64,000 bases of DNA from Zeugodacus cucurbitae (GCF_028554725.1 NC_071668.1:59738232-59802231); one strand, 5' to 3'. Counted from the first letter of the stretch, positions 24,604 through 36,690 are shown. Made by a program: numbers and translations. Notes: generated by a model not told the origin, from the letters alone.

Positions 24604-24944
24604 TAGGCTTTTCGCACAAAAGCTAATTGATCAATTAAACGGCTTTGCTCGAATAAACCGCTGATGTAGATCGATTTACCACCCAGAAAATTTAATTTTT
24701 TACATTAATTCTTAATCGAATTATAATTAAGTTGTTGTTCACGCTACTCGACGGTAGATGCCGCTGCTGGAAAGAAATAACAAAATAGCATGAATTGATG
24801 AAATTTCCCAACTTCTTATAAAAAATGAAGACAAAAACGTGTAACAGCTGATCTATTATCGGGAACCGGCAGTGAGAAAGCCAATAGCTGGTTTCTCAAT
24901 TAAAATTTTAGTTAATTAATTTATTTAGCTGTGCGAAAAGGCTA
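24604..24944. mobile_element. PIF/Harbinger-like MITE, complete copy (341 bp)
   Basis: Terminal inverted repeats TAGGCTTTTCGCAC at the left and GTGCGAAAAGGCTA at the right differ by one base. They are flanked on both sides by the trinucleotide TTA (24601-24603 and 24945-24947). A 3-bp TWA target duplication is the hallmark of PIF/Harbinger transposons; I assign the superfamily from that alone. A TAATTGATCAATTA palindrome lies just inside the left end. There is no coding sequence. Related partial copies are at 35686-35795 and 41260-41350. Confidence 0.8.
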
Positions 24945-26655
24945 TTAAAATGATTGATGCCTAATTATGTCAGTCTATACTGTATGCGCCATTCTCCAAG
25001 GCTTTTCCAGGCGAATGCTACTCGTGTTTAATTTATATCCAATCGAAAGGATATTTAATATAATTTTCCCGATATTTCATTAACTTAAAGTGACATATCA
25101 TCAAAGTGATCAGTCACTTACTTTATACCAAACCAAGAAGTCATGTGCAGTTGATATTGTAATAGCTTTGCTATATAATACGGAAATTTGTTCAAGTTCA
25201 TGTCCTAGCATTGCATTGACAGTTGTTTCAAAGAAAATTAAACCAAAACGTATATCTTACTATGGCATACATATATATTTTAATAATGCTGTATATATTG
25301 TTGTGTAATGGGTATTGAATCAAACAAAATTTCCGGTAGAATCATTAGAAAAAAATATAATAATATATAATAAAGATGATGGAAACTCTCTTTTTTCAGT
25401 GTTTAATTTTAGTATAAATCGAAACAATTAATATATAACATATTCTCCTTGGAAAACGGAAGGAAATAATATGAAATAATAATATTCTTACGCTGAGAAA
25501 TTTTAAGTTATTTTTAATTTTTTATTGTGCCTCAACATTCATCATTGCTTATCGCTCGTAATTTATCGCGCAAATTAACAACACATCTGTATACTAATCG
25601 CACACATTAATGCTCGTCGTAATAAAATTTTCATAATAGTTTTTATCATGAATTTACAGCGCACATTCAGCGACAATCTGTAAACATTTGGCTTAAGCGG
25701 TAATCCCTTTAATCGTTGGTATAGGCGTGATAATAAAACAATTAAAGAAAACAACAATCAAATCACTTCGCGGAAGCAGTGCGTGAGCGATTATGTGATA
25801 AGATACACATGGGGCGTTTTGTTTGTTTTCATTTCGTGAACATAATAAAATTATAAAAGTTTGTAGGCTTTGTGTTGAGTTTTTACTTAGAAGTTTTTAA
25901 ATAGTAAACTTGTAAACAGAAATATAAAAATCATCCATTAATAACAGCGGTGAAGAGGAGATGCGAAGTTGGTAATAAATATAGGCTTTTAAAGCGAATT
26001 TCGTTTTATTTTATTCGGTTATCAACAGATTGCTATTGTTAATTGCGGATCTCGGTAATGTGGTGGTTGTCTTTTAACAGCAGAAAATCTGCACTAATTT
26101 CTTCTTCTATTCCATTTTTTATCGACTATTTTAGAATTAATTTACTTTAAATCAATAGCATTTCTTTCATTTATATCTGCTATAAATATTTATTTCATAA
26201 AAATATTCCCGTGATATGTGCATATCAAAAGGGGTTCCCTCATAATATGTTATGTATACGCTCGATACTACTCCAATGACTAATGTCTATAGTTGTTTGT
26301 TTATTTATTATTCTGTGAATCAAGGTTGCACAATTAATTTTATTGCTTACAATTGCTCGAGTTTTTAATTTCATTTTAATTATAGTTTTCGTTTTCGTAT
26401 AATTTTCTAACCAATTTAGCTAGTCAGGCTAGTGGAACGGCAACTGCTACCACTATCACCAGAACCACAACCACTAACGCTAAAAGCTGTTTGAAAACTA
26501 TTTTCATATGCCGTTCACGTGCTTGTTGCACAAAGTGGTGCTCCAACACAATTGCTATGAACACTTATACAAACTTCCAATGATAAAGTTGGTCAAAACG
26601 TCAAACTAGTGAAATAGGAGAGCAAGTGAAATGTGGGTAGCATAAAAATATAAAT
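24945..26655. other. Non-coding DNA, nothing recognised
   Basis: AT-rich DNA without supported genes or repeats. Confidence 0.4.
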
Positions 26656-27814
26656 AACAAGTAAGGAAGGGCCAAGTTCGGGTGTAACTGAACATTTTAT
26701 ACTCTCGCAATTTATTTATTTAACTTTATTTATATTAATAATACACAATTTGACCCACATATTCGTCATATATATTGTATAAAGTCCATTGAAAGTTGGA
26801 AACCATAATATTAGGTTAGAAGCACTGAGGTCCTCGTATTCGGTATATGGGGCCTTGAAAACCTATGGTCCGATTTCGGCGATTTTTAGAATGGAGCTGC
26901 CACACTATTAACATAGTATTTGTGCAAAGTTCTGCACCGATATCTTCACTAGTGCTTACTTTATATATTGTAAAGTAAACAATTCAGATCGTCTTCAAAG
27001 TTCTGGTATATAGGAAGTAGGCGTGGTTGTGAAGCGATTTGGCCTATCACAACATATCATTGGGATGTAAGGAAACTGTTACAAACCAAGTTTCATTGAA
27101 ATCGACCCATAAGTGGGCGACGCCACGCCCATTTTCCACTTTGTAAAAAAATATGAGTGCAGCTTTCATCTGCCACTTCTTATGTGAAATTTAGTGTTTC
27201 TGACGTTTTTCGTTAGTGAGTTAACCCACTTTTAGTAATTTTCAACCTAACCTTTGTATGGGAGGTGGGCGTGGTTATTATCTGATTTCTTTAATTTATG
27301 GACTGTATTAAGAATTGGCTAAAAAAACGACTGTTGAAAGTTTTTTTTATATAGCGCTATTTGTTAGCGAGATATGTACAAAAAATTGGGGGGCGGGGCC
27401 ACGCCCACTTCCCCAAAAAAATTACATCCAAATATGCCCCTTCATACCAAATTTTATTTCCATAGCTTTGTTAATGGCTTAGTTATGGCACTTTAGGTGT
27501 TTTCGGTTTTCGCCATTTTGTGGGCGTGGCAGTGGTTCGATTTTGCCCATTTTCGAATGGTGCCAAGAAATAAGTGTGCCAAGTTTCATCAAGATATCTT
27601 AATTTTTACTCAAGTTACAGCTTGCACAGACGGACGGACGGACGGACGGACGGACAGACAGACATTCGGATTTGAACTCCACTCTTCACCCGTACCATCA
27701 CTTTGGTATATATAACCCTATATCTAACTCGCTTAGTTTTGGGTGTTACAAACAACCGTTATGTGAACAAAACTATAATACTCTCTTTAGCAACTTTGTT
27801 GCGAGAGTATAAAA
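26656..27814 (-). mobile_element. HINE/DINE-1-like element, copy 5 (near full length)
   Basis: Minus orientation. The 3' terminus is at the left (AACAAGTAAGG, then the GTTCGG...TGAAC stem-loop with one arm mismatch, then TATACTCTCGCAA at 26700). A GGAC/AGAC microsatellite lies at 27629-27663. The 5' hairpin GAGAGTATTATAG/TTGCGAGAGTATA is at the right. The interior from 26710 to 27100 resembles copies 6 and 9, defining a sublineage different from copies 2 and 3. Confidence 0.87.
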
Positions 27815-28029
27815 ATGTTGCGTGTTTTCATTGGTACTTTCAACAGGTCTACTTGGAAATATTTTAATATATATAACTTCTTCTGTTTGGATAAACTCAT
27901 CGCGAAAGTGTATATAAATATTCAAAATCAAATATAATTAATTTTAACATTAAATGTAGGTAATTTTTTCCATGTGTGTTTCAGATCGAAATATAGATGA
28001 ATACTCACATTTTTCACCAAATATATATA

Positions 28030-28526
28030 CAGTGGAACTTTCTAACTCCAATCACCATAATCCACAAAAGAACTTCGAGATAGAGAGACCTCGAGTTATA
28101 AAACTTTCATCAAAACATAAATTTTTCAAAAAGCTCTAAACTATAGATTTACCCACAGTTGTAGTTATTTACTTCGAAAAAAGTTTTATTTAAATACATT
28201 AAAATATGTATTCTTTAATTTTGTTTGTTACATTTTGCTATTGTTTGACTCTTGACGTCTGCATCTCATGCCCATGTTACACGATGGACTCTTTTAAAAT
28301 CTTCATTTTTTTTGTATTATGCCCTCGTCGAAAAGTTCGATTCATGGAAGAAAGATGGTATGAAATTTTGTTTATATTGCCAAATTAAGAGTTCGAGTTA
28401 TGGAGAATTTCAAGTTAGGGAAGTTTGAGTTATGGAGGGAAATTCGTATGAAGGTTTATTTCTAAACGCTATTGCCAGTTCAAAAGTTCGAGTTATGGAG
28501 ATCTTCGAGTTATGGAAGTCCCACTG
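28030..28526. mobile_element. pogo/Tigger-like MITE, copy 1
   Basis: CAGTGGAACTTTCTAACTC at the left and GAGTTATGGAAGTCCCACTG at the right are imperfect inverted repeats flanked by TA on both sides. They have the CAGTNGAACYTC..TAACTC style of pogo/Tigger ends. Several copies of CGAGTTATGGA occur in the right third (28391-28515), a subterminal repeat. The frame inside it at 28206 has no recognisable family. A shorter relative is at 59840-60151. Confidence 0.75.
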
Positions 28527-28901
28527 TATATATTACATAATTATACTTTGAAATTGGTGATCCATGGCGTATGAGTGATGCGATGAATTTCTTATTTTGT
28601 ATGGCATATTGCATTCCTATAGTTGAAAGAGATAATGAATATGGTTTGAGTATATCTGAGCGGTAAGTGCGAATTACATATAATTTACAAAATAAGGTCA
28701 ACAAAAATATACTACTCAGTAACGTTTGACATATTGCTTATTGAATATAAGCCCGATAGTTACTCATACGCCATGGTTGACATTAATGATTCATACAAAA
28801 TCTCTTGAAAGAACTTTCAGTAAATACTTCAAATAAAACGATAGTTTTAAAACAATTAATTTCCGCTTTTTTGCTATTTATTCAATGCTTTATAAGAAGT
28901 G
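28527..28901. other. Non-coding DNA, nothing recognised
   Basis: Short spacer between the Tigger-like MITE and the mariner. No feature seen. Confidence 0.35.
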
Positions 28902-29872
28902 TCACAGTGATCGGATATAGTTCAAATATGTGTCGTTTCGTTCGATAATCTGTTTCCATCTAGACGGCAACTTCATAATACCCCCTCGTAGAAGCCCACC
29001 TCCTTATTTGCGAAAAACTCTGACAGCCACTTTATACAAGCCTCTTTTGAGTTCAACGTTACACCACCAAGGGCGTTCGCCATGGGCAGGAACAGGTGGT
29101 AATCAACTGGCGCTATATCCGGGTTATATGGTGGATGCGATAAAACCTCCCATCCGAGCTCCAGTAGCTTCTGACGAGTCATCAACGAACTGTGCGGTCT
29201 GGCGTTGTATTGGTGGAACACTTCACCCTTCCTGTTGGCCAATTCTGGATGCTTCTGGTCGATGGCTGCTTCAAGCGGTCAAGTTGTTCGCAGGAGAATT
29301 AAGCATTTGGCCATATGGAAGCAGCGCATAGTGGATGATACCCTTCCAATCCCACCAAACACACCGGCCATTCACCGGCCTTCGACCACGATCGTTTCCG
29401 CATGATTAATTTTTCGTCGCCGGTCACCATCCGCTTCAAAATTGGGTCTAGTTCCTTCCGTTTCAGCTGCATATCGTAAGAGTTGATTCAGTCCAGAAGG
29501 TTTTTTTGTATCAAATCATGCGGCACCCAAACATCAAGCTTTATTATGTATCCAGCTTTCTGCAGATTGTTTAAAATGGTTTGGTGACTAACTCCCTTCT
29601 CCTGGGCGATGTCACGAGATGGCCCACATGCCGGTCTAACTCGATCTTTTCAATGATTTGATCGGTATTCGTCGTCACAGGTCTTCCGCCGGTTGACTTA
29701 TTCATGGTGTCGTTTTCACCCGCTTTGAGTCGAAACCATTTTCCTTAGTTCGAGGTGATAGAGTACCATTCCCCAAAACATCATTAATCTCACGGAACGT
29801 TTCTCTAGCGGATTTGACTTTAATGAAAGAAAACTTTAAAATTGCGCGAATTTCGGTGTTAGTGAAATCCAT
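28902..29872 (-). pseudogene. Inactivated mariner transposase
   Basis: Minus strand. The N-terminus (start codon at 29870-29872) reads MDFTNTEIRAILKFSFIK and SARETFREINDVLGNGTLS, the helix-turn-helix region of a mariner. TGDEK near 29400 holds the first catalytic Asp. HQYNARPHSS near 29195 is the second catalytic motif, where the family's Asp is replaced by Tyr. HPPYNPDIAPVDYHLF near 29140 holds the third. The tail MKLPSRWKQIIERND lies in another frame before a stop at 28902. Frameshifts (near 29740, 28975 and others) and an internal deletion after TGDEK reduce it below the usual roughly 345 residues. It cannot be active. Terminal inverted repeats were not clear. Confidence 0.88.
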
Positions 29873-31943
29873 GTTTCCACGTCTAGTATAACTGTTGAAC
29901 GCAATATCCAAACTAATCATACATCGTAGTTTTATAGGTTAAGCCAAGACCTTTCAAAGATGTACAGTATTGCCAGATACGAGCTCTGTAGCGCTTTATA
30001 CATAGCCGCGAAATTCAAAAGACAAAAATGCAGATGGGAAATATTTGGCAACCATATATATGTATTTAAATAAAAACAAACGCTCCCAACGCGTCCATTG
30101 AAAGTAAACAATTTTTAAAAATGAGTTTTAAATTCAAATAATTTATCGGCGTCATGTACGTATAACATTTTTCAAAGCAGACGTTTTATGAATATTTTTT
30201 ATCCTTCGATGTTAGAATTGCAAATTGGCCAGCAATATTTCGGCGGTGGTATGCCTTGGTTATTGTAAGATTGAACATGTAAAGAGTAGAGTAAGATCGG
30301 AGAAGGCATAAAATCAAGAAATTGTTGTTGCAATGCAAAAATAAGAAGAATTTGCAGCACGTTGCTAAAGAAATAAATTTTAAAAGCTTTCCAATAAAAA
30401 TTTTAACATATTTTTGGGCGCATATGCTGCTATTGCCACTACGGCTGACATTATCATTGATGTTGCTATTATTGTTGTTGTTACTGCTTCCGATGCACCG
30501 TGCAGCCATGCATTTTACTGCATTTATAGCTATTTCACACAAAAAATATCAGTCTGAATAGCAAAAGCAACAAAAAAATTCGTTGGCGAAATTTCATAAA
30601 AGCTCATGTGCGAAGTGAATTTTTTACGCCAATATTTTCAATCTGCATTTGGTGTTGTATATATTTGTGTTCTTGTGTTTGAGTTCAGCAAGAAAATAAC
30701 GTACATATGCCAGCGATAATAAAAGCAACAACAATAGAATCACAACTATGTGCGAAATAAAAATAAAATAACAACTATAATCGCATCTACTGCCAAATTC
30801 AATAAAAATAAAAACAATTTTCGTACTACTGCTATTGTACGAAGGTGGAAATTTTACACTACCAATAACAAACAACAACAGTTGCATATTTTTTTGCTTT
30901 CGCTTATTGCGGGAATAATAAAAATGCGGTGCACAAATCGGCACCTAAAATACGCGAACAGATTTCCAATGCGAATTTTTACGTGCTTTGTTGTGCTTTT
31001 CTCTTTTTCGTTTCTTTCAACTTTTTTCTATTTATGTGAAGCGTGTGGATTTGCCAGTTGGTTGAATAGCTGCTCTGTTTACCGCAAGAAAAGATTATTT
31101 GGTTGAGTGGTGCTGATTGAATTGTGATTAAGTAATTTTGAAGTGGTAGGAAAGTGGAGAAAGCCCTTAAAGCGCCTTATGTATTATTTATGCTTATTTA
31201 TGCTAACTTTGCTTTCGCCGTTTTCCAATAGATGTCTCTTGGATCAACCGCTGGTCGATTAAATCGATTTTTTTTATTTCGATTTTGGACATTTGTGTCA
31301 CATTAACACAACAAAATATTTGTAGAGATCTGTTTGTATCCCAAACTTATTCTCAACCGAAAATATCACTTTTTGAGCCGAATTCTCGGCATTTGAAGGG
31401 AAATTTTGCTTTTCTTTTTTAATTTGAAGAAAAGTGCGGCTGAGGCTCATCGGCATTTGTAACCGTTTTTATACAAAAAAAAGCCTTCAATTAAAAAAAA
31501 AAAAACGGCGGAAGCAAAGTTGTAGTTTGTAAAGCCACTTAATTTCAAATGTCTTCTTGTTCTCCCTTCCATATTCTATGTCACAAGATGGTACGATCTA
31601 CATCCATTTAGTTGCCCTTGGAATGTACGATATAGGTATGTGTAGATATATTTGTATTTCGTACTCAACGTATTCACAATCTTCTAAATTTTATTGTATT
31701 CTTGAGTTGCATGCAATTCATGAAATTACCCTTCCTTAATATAATGCATTTTTTTAGTTTTAGAAATGTCTTATGAGAAATGCTAAAAATAAAGCACTGC
31801 ACCATCTATTACATTTTCATTTATCTACTGCAGCAAATATTCTCTTGTCTACTTTTAGGCGCTAAAAGTTTAAATTTAGCACATTTCTACGTGGAAGAGA
31901 ACAATTTAGAGACACGAATTGGTTAGAAGTAGGTTATTACATA
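29873..31943. other. Non-coding DNA with trinucleotide-rich tracts
   Basis: Contains GTTGTTGTT/CAACAACAA-rich patches (about 30455-30485 and 30725-30735) that create leucine- or asparagine-rich frames on opposite strands. These are compositional, not proteins. A poly-A tract lies at 31493-31504. Confidence 0.45.
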
Positions 31944-32226
31944 TTCTTCTTCTTAACTGGCGTAGAAACCGCTTACGCGGTTATAGCCGAGTCCACAACA
32001 GTGCGCCACGCATCTCTCCTTTTGGCGGTTTGGCGCCAATTGGTAATACCAAGTGAAGACAGGTCCTTCTCCACCTGGTCCATCCATCGGAGTGGAGGTC
32101 TCCCTCTTCCTCGGCCTCCACCAGCGGGTACTGCATCGAAAACTTTCAGAGCTGGGGCACTTTCATCCATTCGAACAACATGACCCAGCCAGCGTAGCCG
32201 CTGTCTTTTTATTCGCTGGACTATGT

Positions 32227-33169
32227 CTATGTCGTCGAACAACACATACACATGCTGACATTATTATCGGTGTTAATGTTGGTTCCTAGGTATACGAAAT
32301 TATCTACAACTTCAAAGTTATGACTGTCAACAGTGACGTGGGAGCCAAGACGCGAATGCGCTGACTGTTTGTTTGATGACAGGAGATATTTCGTCTTGTC
32401 CTCGTTCACCACCAGACCCATTCGCTTCGCTTCCTTATCCAGGCGGGAAAAAGCAGAACTAACGGCGCGGGTGTTGTTTCCAATGATATCGATATCATCG
32501 GCGTACGCCAGTAGCTGTACACTCTTGTAGAAGATTGTACCTTCTCTATTTAGCTCTGCAGCTCTTATAATTTTCTCCAGTATCAAGTTAAAGAAGTCGC
32601 ACGATAGCGAGTCACCTTGTCTGAAACCTCGTTTGGTATCGAACGGCTCGGAGAGGTCCTTTCCGCTCCTGACGGAGCTTTTGGTGTTGCTCAACGTCAA
32701 CTTACACAGCCGTATTAGTTTTGCGGGGATACCAAATTCAGACATCGCGGCATAAAGGCAGCTCCTTTTCGTGCTGTCGAAAGCAGCTTTAAAGTCGACA
32801 AATAGATGGTGTGTGTCGATCCTTTTTTCACGGGTCTTCTCCAAGATTTGGCGCATGGTCAATATCTGGTCAGTTGTTGATTTTCCAGGTCTAAAGCCAC
32901 ACTGATAAGGTCCAATCAGTTTGTTGACGGTGGGCTTTAGTCTTTCACACAGTACGCTCGATAGAACCTTATAAGCGATGTTAAGGAGGCTTATCCCACG
33001 ATAGTTGGCGCAGATTGTGGGGTATCCCTTTTTGTGGATTGGGCAGAGTACACTGAGATTCCAATCGTCGGGCATGCTTTCTTTCGACCATATTTCGCAA
33101 AGAAGCTGATGCATGCACCTTATCAGCTCTTCGCCGCCGTATTTGAATAGCTCGGCCGGCAATCCATCG
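32227..33169 (-). pseudogene. RTE reverse transcriptase core
   Basis: A frame of about 310 codons following the single-base frameshift. Motifs in order are YRGISLLNIAYKVLSSVLCERL, GPYQCGFRPGKSTTDQI, LFVDFKAAFDS (first metal-binding Asp), RGFRQGDSLSCDFFN, LLAYADDIDIIG (the catalytic YADD) and KTKYLLSSNKQS. All catalytic residues are intact. The C-terminal region after NFVYLGTNINTDNN is lost through the internal deletion; the last segment lies separately at 31973-32251. It acts by copying element RNA at a nicked chromosomal target. This copy cannot do so alone. Confidence 0.88.
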
Positions 33170-34154
33170 GCCCCGCCGCCTTGTTGTTCTTCAAGCGGGT
33201 AATTGCTATTCTAATTTCTTCACGGTCGGGCAATGGAACATCTGTTCCATCGTCGTCGATTGGGGAATCGGGTTCGCCATCCCCTGGTGTTGTACTTTCA
33301 CTGCCATTCAGCAGGTTGGAGAAGTGTTCCCTCCACAAACACAGTATACTCTGGTCATCAACCACTAGATCACCGCTGGGGGTCCTACAGGAGTGTGCTC
33401 CGGTCTTGAAACCTTCAGTTAGTCGCCGGATCTTTTCGTAAAATTTTCGAGCATTACCCCTGTCGGCCAGCTTGTCAAGCTCTTCATACTCACGCATTTC
33501 GGCCTCTTTCTTTCTTTTTCTGCAAATGCGTCTCGCTTCCCTCTTCAGCTCTCGGTATCTTTCCCATCCCGCTCGTGTTGCGGTCGATCGCAACATTGCG
33601 AGGTAGGCAGTCTGTTTTCTCTCCACTGCGAGACGACAATCCTCATCATACCAGCTGTTTTTTTGGCTTTTCCGAAAGCCAATGGTTTCGGTTGCAGCTG
33701 TACGTAAGGAGTTTGATATGCCGTCCCACAGCTCCCTTATACCGAGATGCTGATGAGTGCTCTCAGAGAGCAGAAGTGCAAGTCGAGTAGAAAATCGTTC
33801 GGCTGTCGGTTGTGATTGCAGCTTCTCGATGTCGTACCTTCCTTGTGTTTGTTGACGTGTGCGCTTTTCTACACAGAGGCGGGTGCGTATCTTAGCTGCT
33901 ACAAGATAGTGGTCCGAGTCGATGTTGGGACCACGAAGCGTACGCACATCAAAAACACTGGAGACATGTCGTCCATCTATCACAACATGATCGATCTGGT
34001 TGCGAGTGATTCGATCCGGGGACAGCCAAGTAGCTTGATGGATTTTCTTATGCTGGAATCTAGTACTACAGATGACCATATTTCGGGCCCCGGCGAAGTC
34101 GATCAGCCTCAGACCGTTTGGTGATGTTTCGTCATGGAGGCTGAATTTGAACAC
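33170..34154 (-). pseudogene. RTE endonuclease C-terminal part and linker
   Basis: The frame begins FSLHDETSPNGLRLIDFAGA and continues through RNQIDHVVIDGR and GPNIDSDHYLVAAKIRTRL. These are the C-terminal motifs of the apurinic-type endonuclease of RTE/BovB-like elements, including the SDH triad residues. A long basic linker follows (ELKREARRICRKRKKEAE), then VPLPDREEIRIAITRLKNNKAAG, which leads into the RT. The GGGGGCC expected at about 33175 has lost one G, so the frame exits into CRPSYSNTAAKS and stops at 33123. The N-terminal half of the endonuclease is absent. Confidence 0.85.
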
Positions 34155-34155
34155 A

Positions 34156-34516
34156 TATTAGAATTAGATTATTAGATGCTTGTACATGTTTCTACATAAT
34201 GCAGAATGTTTTACAGAAGTTATTATTTTGTTATTATTTATATAAATTTGTTATGTAAGTACATTTCAAAACTGATATAATCGCTGCAGAGGACAACTTT
34301 ATTTATATATTGGAAGACTGAGGTCTGAAAAATTTGCGGTTCAAGCGCATTCCCGGAAAAAATTGTTATAACTGAAAAACCTACTATAAGAAGTGATTTC
34401 TTCGATTTTTTAAAGTGTTTATTCTGTTAAACTAAGTAAAGGCATGACAGCAGGGATAACTGCTACAATTTGCAAAGACTTATGCAGATAAATGTATAAA
34501 AGTATTAATTCTCCCG
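34156..34516. other. Non-coding DNA, nothing recognised
   Basis: AT-rich spacer. Confidence 0.35.
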
Positions 34517-34869
34517 ACAAACATTTGTGTTGATTCTCAAATTGAGATGCGTTTAAGAATGAACCTTAATTTCAAATCTCAAACGTTCGTTCTCAAAGGC
34601 ATTTTAATTTCTCAAACTAAAATACACAGTTTTAGCAGAAATTTTCTTTTGTTCCCAATTTGAGAATGTCAAAATTTCAAACATTTTCTCAAATATGTAA
34701 CGAGAAAATCGTTTTTCTCAAATTGTAAAATGATGGAAACAAATTTGTGAATCAGTCTTTGAGAAACTTTTTAGAAAATGTTGATTTTCAAATTGCATAA
34801 ATGTTGAATGTTCAAATTGAAAATTAATATTTCCTCCAACGTTTGAGAATTTCAATTCCAATGTTTGTT
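34517..34869. mobile_element. TIR-bearing MITE, about 355 bp, rich in TTCTCAAA
   Basis: Left end ACAAACATTTGTGTTGATTC and the reverse complement of the right end, AACAAACATTGGAATTGA, form imperfect inverted repeats. On both sides they continue into ATTCTCAAA. The words TCTCAAA or TTTGAGA recur many times between 34535 and 34850 in both orientations, an internal repeat structure. No coding potential. The exact target duplication was not resolved, so the superfamily is unassigned. Confidence 0.65.
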
Positions 34870-35685
34870 AGGCTGTTAGATAATTTTCTCTACTGTGATG
34901 TGTGCTGTCGTGTATGTGGAAACATTTAAAATTTGTTCACTTCTTTATGCCGAGAAAGTAAATGCCGCCAGACAAAAGCCCTTTTACCCAGCGTCTGTCT
35001 GTTAGATAAGCTTAATTTCTAAAGATTTCAGATATTTTACTAAGAAAAATATATCATTCATAACCAAGTCACTTAGAATGAGTATGCTGGCAATTGTGTA
35101 AAATGAATACTAGCATTTATCATTCATAGTAACTGCCTACAATTATCTGAGCTCATTATGTTTGTTAATCTGTTGGCGCTGCGTTTTACTGTGCTTTAAC
35201 TGGAAATAAAATTTCTTTTGAGCACCTCTATAATTATTCGCTTTCCCTGACTTCTTTCGAATTTTTTTCTTATATTTTCTCTTGCGGTATTTGCGTCCCT
35301 TTTGTATGAACTGAGACCTGCAATTGCCGCTGCGAGAATATAATCAAATTAAGCCTCATTAATTGAGCAAAGGCATTTCAATCAGAAAGAGCAGTACACG
35401 AATGCCTCTTGAATAACATGATAAACTAATTATTGCGCGTAAATACTACTCACCGAGCTTCTGTGTGCGAGATACACATGGAGATGCAGTAAAACGTAAT
35501 AGACAGAAATGTTCGCATTGCCACTATTTAATATAATTTTTCGAACGCGAGGCTGTATTATAGCCGAATATTAACATATCAGTTTTCAATATGTCTGTCT
35601 CTCTTGGCTAGCTGTATATATGTACATATACATTGATAGCATTTCATTTAGCCGATCGAAAAACTCTTATTATTTTTCAACGTTG
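34870..35685. other. Non-coding DNA, nothing recognised
   Basis: AT-rich DNA with no supported feature. Confidence 0.35.
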
Positions 35686-35795
35686 TAGCCTCTTCGCACA
35701 GCCAGATTAATTGATCAATTACAATATTAGTTGAGAAACCAGTTTTTGCCCTTCGCACTGCCGATTACTCGATAATCGATCAGCTATTATACATT
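35686..35795 (-). mobile_element. Fragment of the TTA-flanked MITE family
   Basis: TAGCCTCTTCGCAC at the left, then GTTGAGAAACCAG, CACTGCCG and CGATCAGCT follow in order the reverse complement of the right half of the MITE at 24604-24944. Only about one third is present. It ends where a HINE 5' fragment begins. Confidence 0.7.
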
Positions 35796-35822
35796 TTTAA
35801 ACTCTCGCAACAAAGTTGCTTG
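35796..35822 (+). mobile_element. HINE 5'-hairpin fragment
   Basis: ACTCTCGCAACAAAGTTGCT matches the 5' hairpin of the HINE family, but the following body is absent. It is joined to unrelated sequence on the right. Confidence 0.55.
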
Positions 35823-36690
35823 AGGTTCATTCACCGGGGTGGATGCCAGGACTCGGCGACGGAGTCTCTCTCTCCCTCCACAAATCCCACACTGAATTTC
35901 GGCTCTTTTAAATGACCGCTGTAGTAAATGCCACATGGATCCACCTTCTTCCGTCCTCGTCCCGTCCATTTTCATTGGTAATTCGTTTTTATGTGGTGGG
36001 TTTCTAAAACTATGCACAACCGCAGAAGCGCGTTCGCCTTCTCAATTTAGCTCGCCTTCAAACAACTGTTTGTTGGCCACTCCGAGGATACTTGGTCTAA
36101 ATTCGGAATTCGTGAGCTGCTTGAACCATGTGGAGAGGAATCGTTTCTAGCCACTACCAAGTGAATGGCAATCAAAATCTTTACTCACTTACATGGACTA
36201 CTATACATGATCCCATCCAATGTGAAAAAAACGTCTAAATTCGTCTTAATCAGTTTTGATTAAGAAGAAAAAAAGGTGTTTAAGCCCCTAAAAAGCCAGT
36301 TATTTAATTAATACATTTATTTTTCGCTTGAACAAAATCATGAAATTGACTAAACTTAAACAGTGGAGATTAAATAAAGTTCTGTTTAATTAACGATTGC
36401 TTGAAGAAAACAATAAATAACAAAAAGTTGTTTACATTTTCTTCCGAGTTCGTTCCGGTATGACAATTATGTGGCCACAATTTTCTTTCCCTACCCCCTG
36501 TAACCCCTGTAGCATATGAGTATCAGGCTCAGAGTCTGCTTTCACATACGACACTTGGGCAATATAGCACTTAGAAAATGTTGCTCTGCTCTCTATAAGA
36601 GCACGCGTCGCTTGACACACAACGCTTTGTGTCACCATTTGGACTTTCATTGAAGTACTAAGCACACACACGATTTTAAACTATCGTGCT
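35823..36690. other. Unassigned sequence of higher GC with short frames
   Basis: The parts at 35823-36150 and 36432-36671 are more GC-rich than their surroundings. They hold minus-strand frames of 76 and 79 codons (the latter includes MLQGLQGVGKENCGHIIVIP). I recognise no family. They may be fragments of an unidentified transposon or retrocopy. Between them the DNA is AT-rich. Confidence 0.3.

Larger units (their letters stand above)
31944..34155 (-). mobile_element. RTE-like non-LTR retrotransposon, best-preserved copy (copy 5)
   Basis: A 5'-truncated element on the minus strand holding endonuclease, RT and 3' end. Its 3' end at 31944 carries the AAGAAGAAGAAT tail shared with copies 1 and 3. 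It stops abruptly at 34155 inside the endonuclease domain, as expected for incomplete target-primed reverse transcription. A deletion near 32245-32255 removes about 100 residues between NFVYLGTNIN and the LFDDIDIVQRI segment. Similarity among copies suggests one family that was active repeatedly. Confidence 0.88.

Noticed and set aside
30322..30561. Leucine-rich membrane-like protein
   Set aside because: It arises from a GTTGTTGTT trinucleotide tract. The opposite strand gives an Asn/Ser-rich frame over the same bases.
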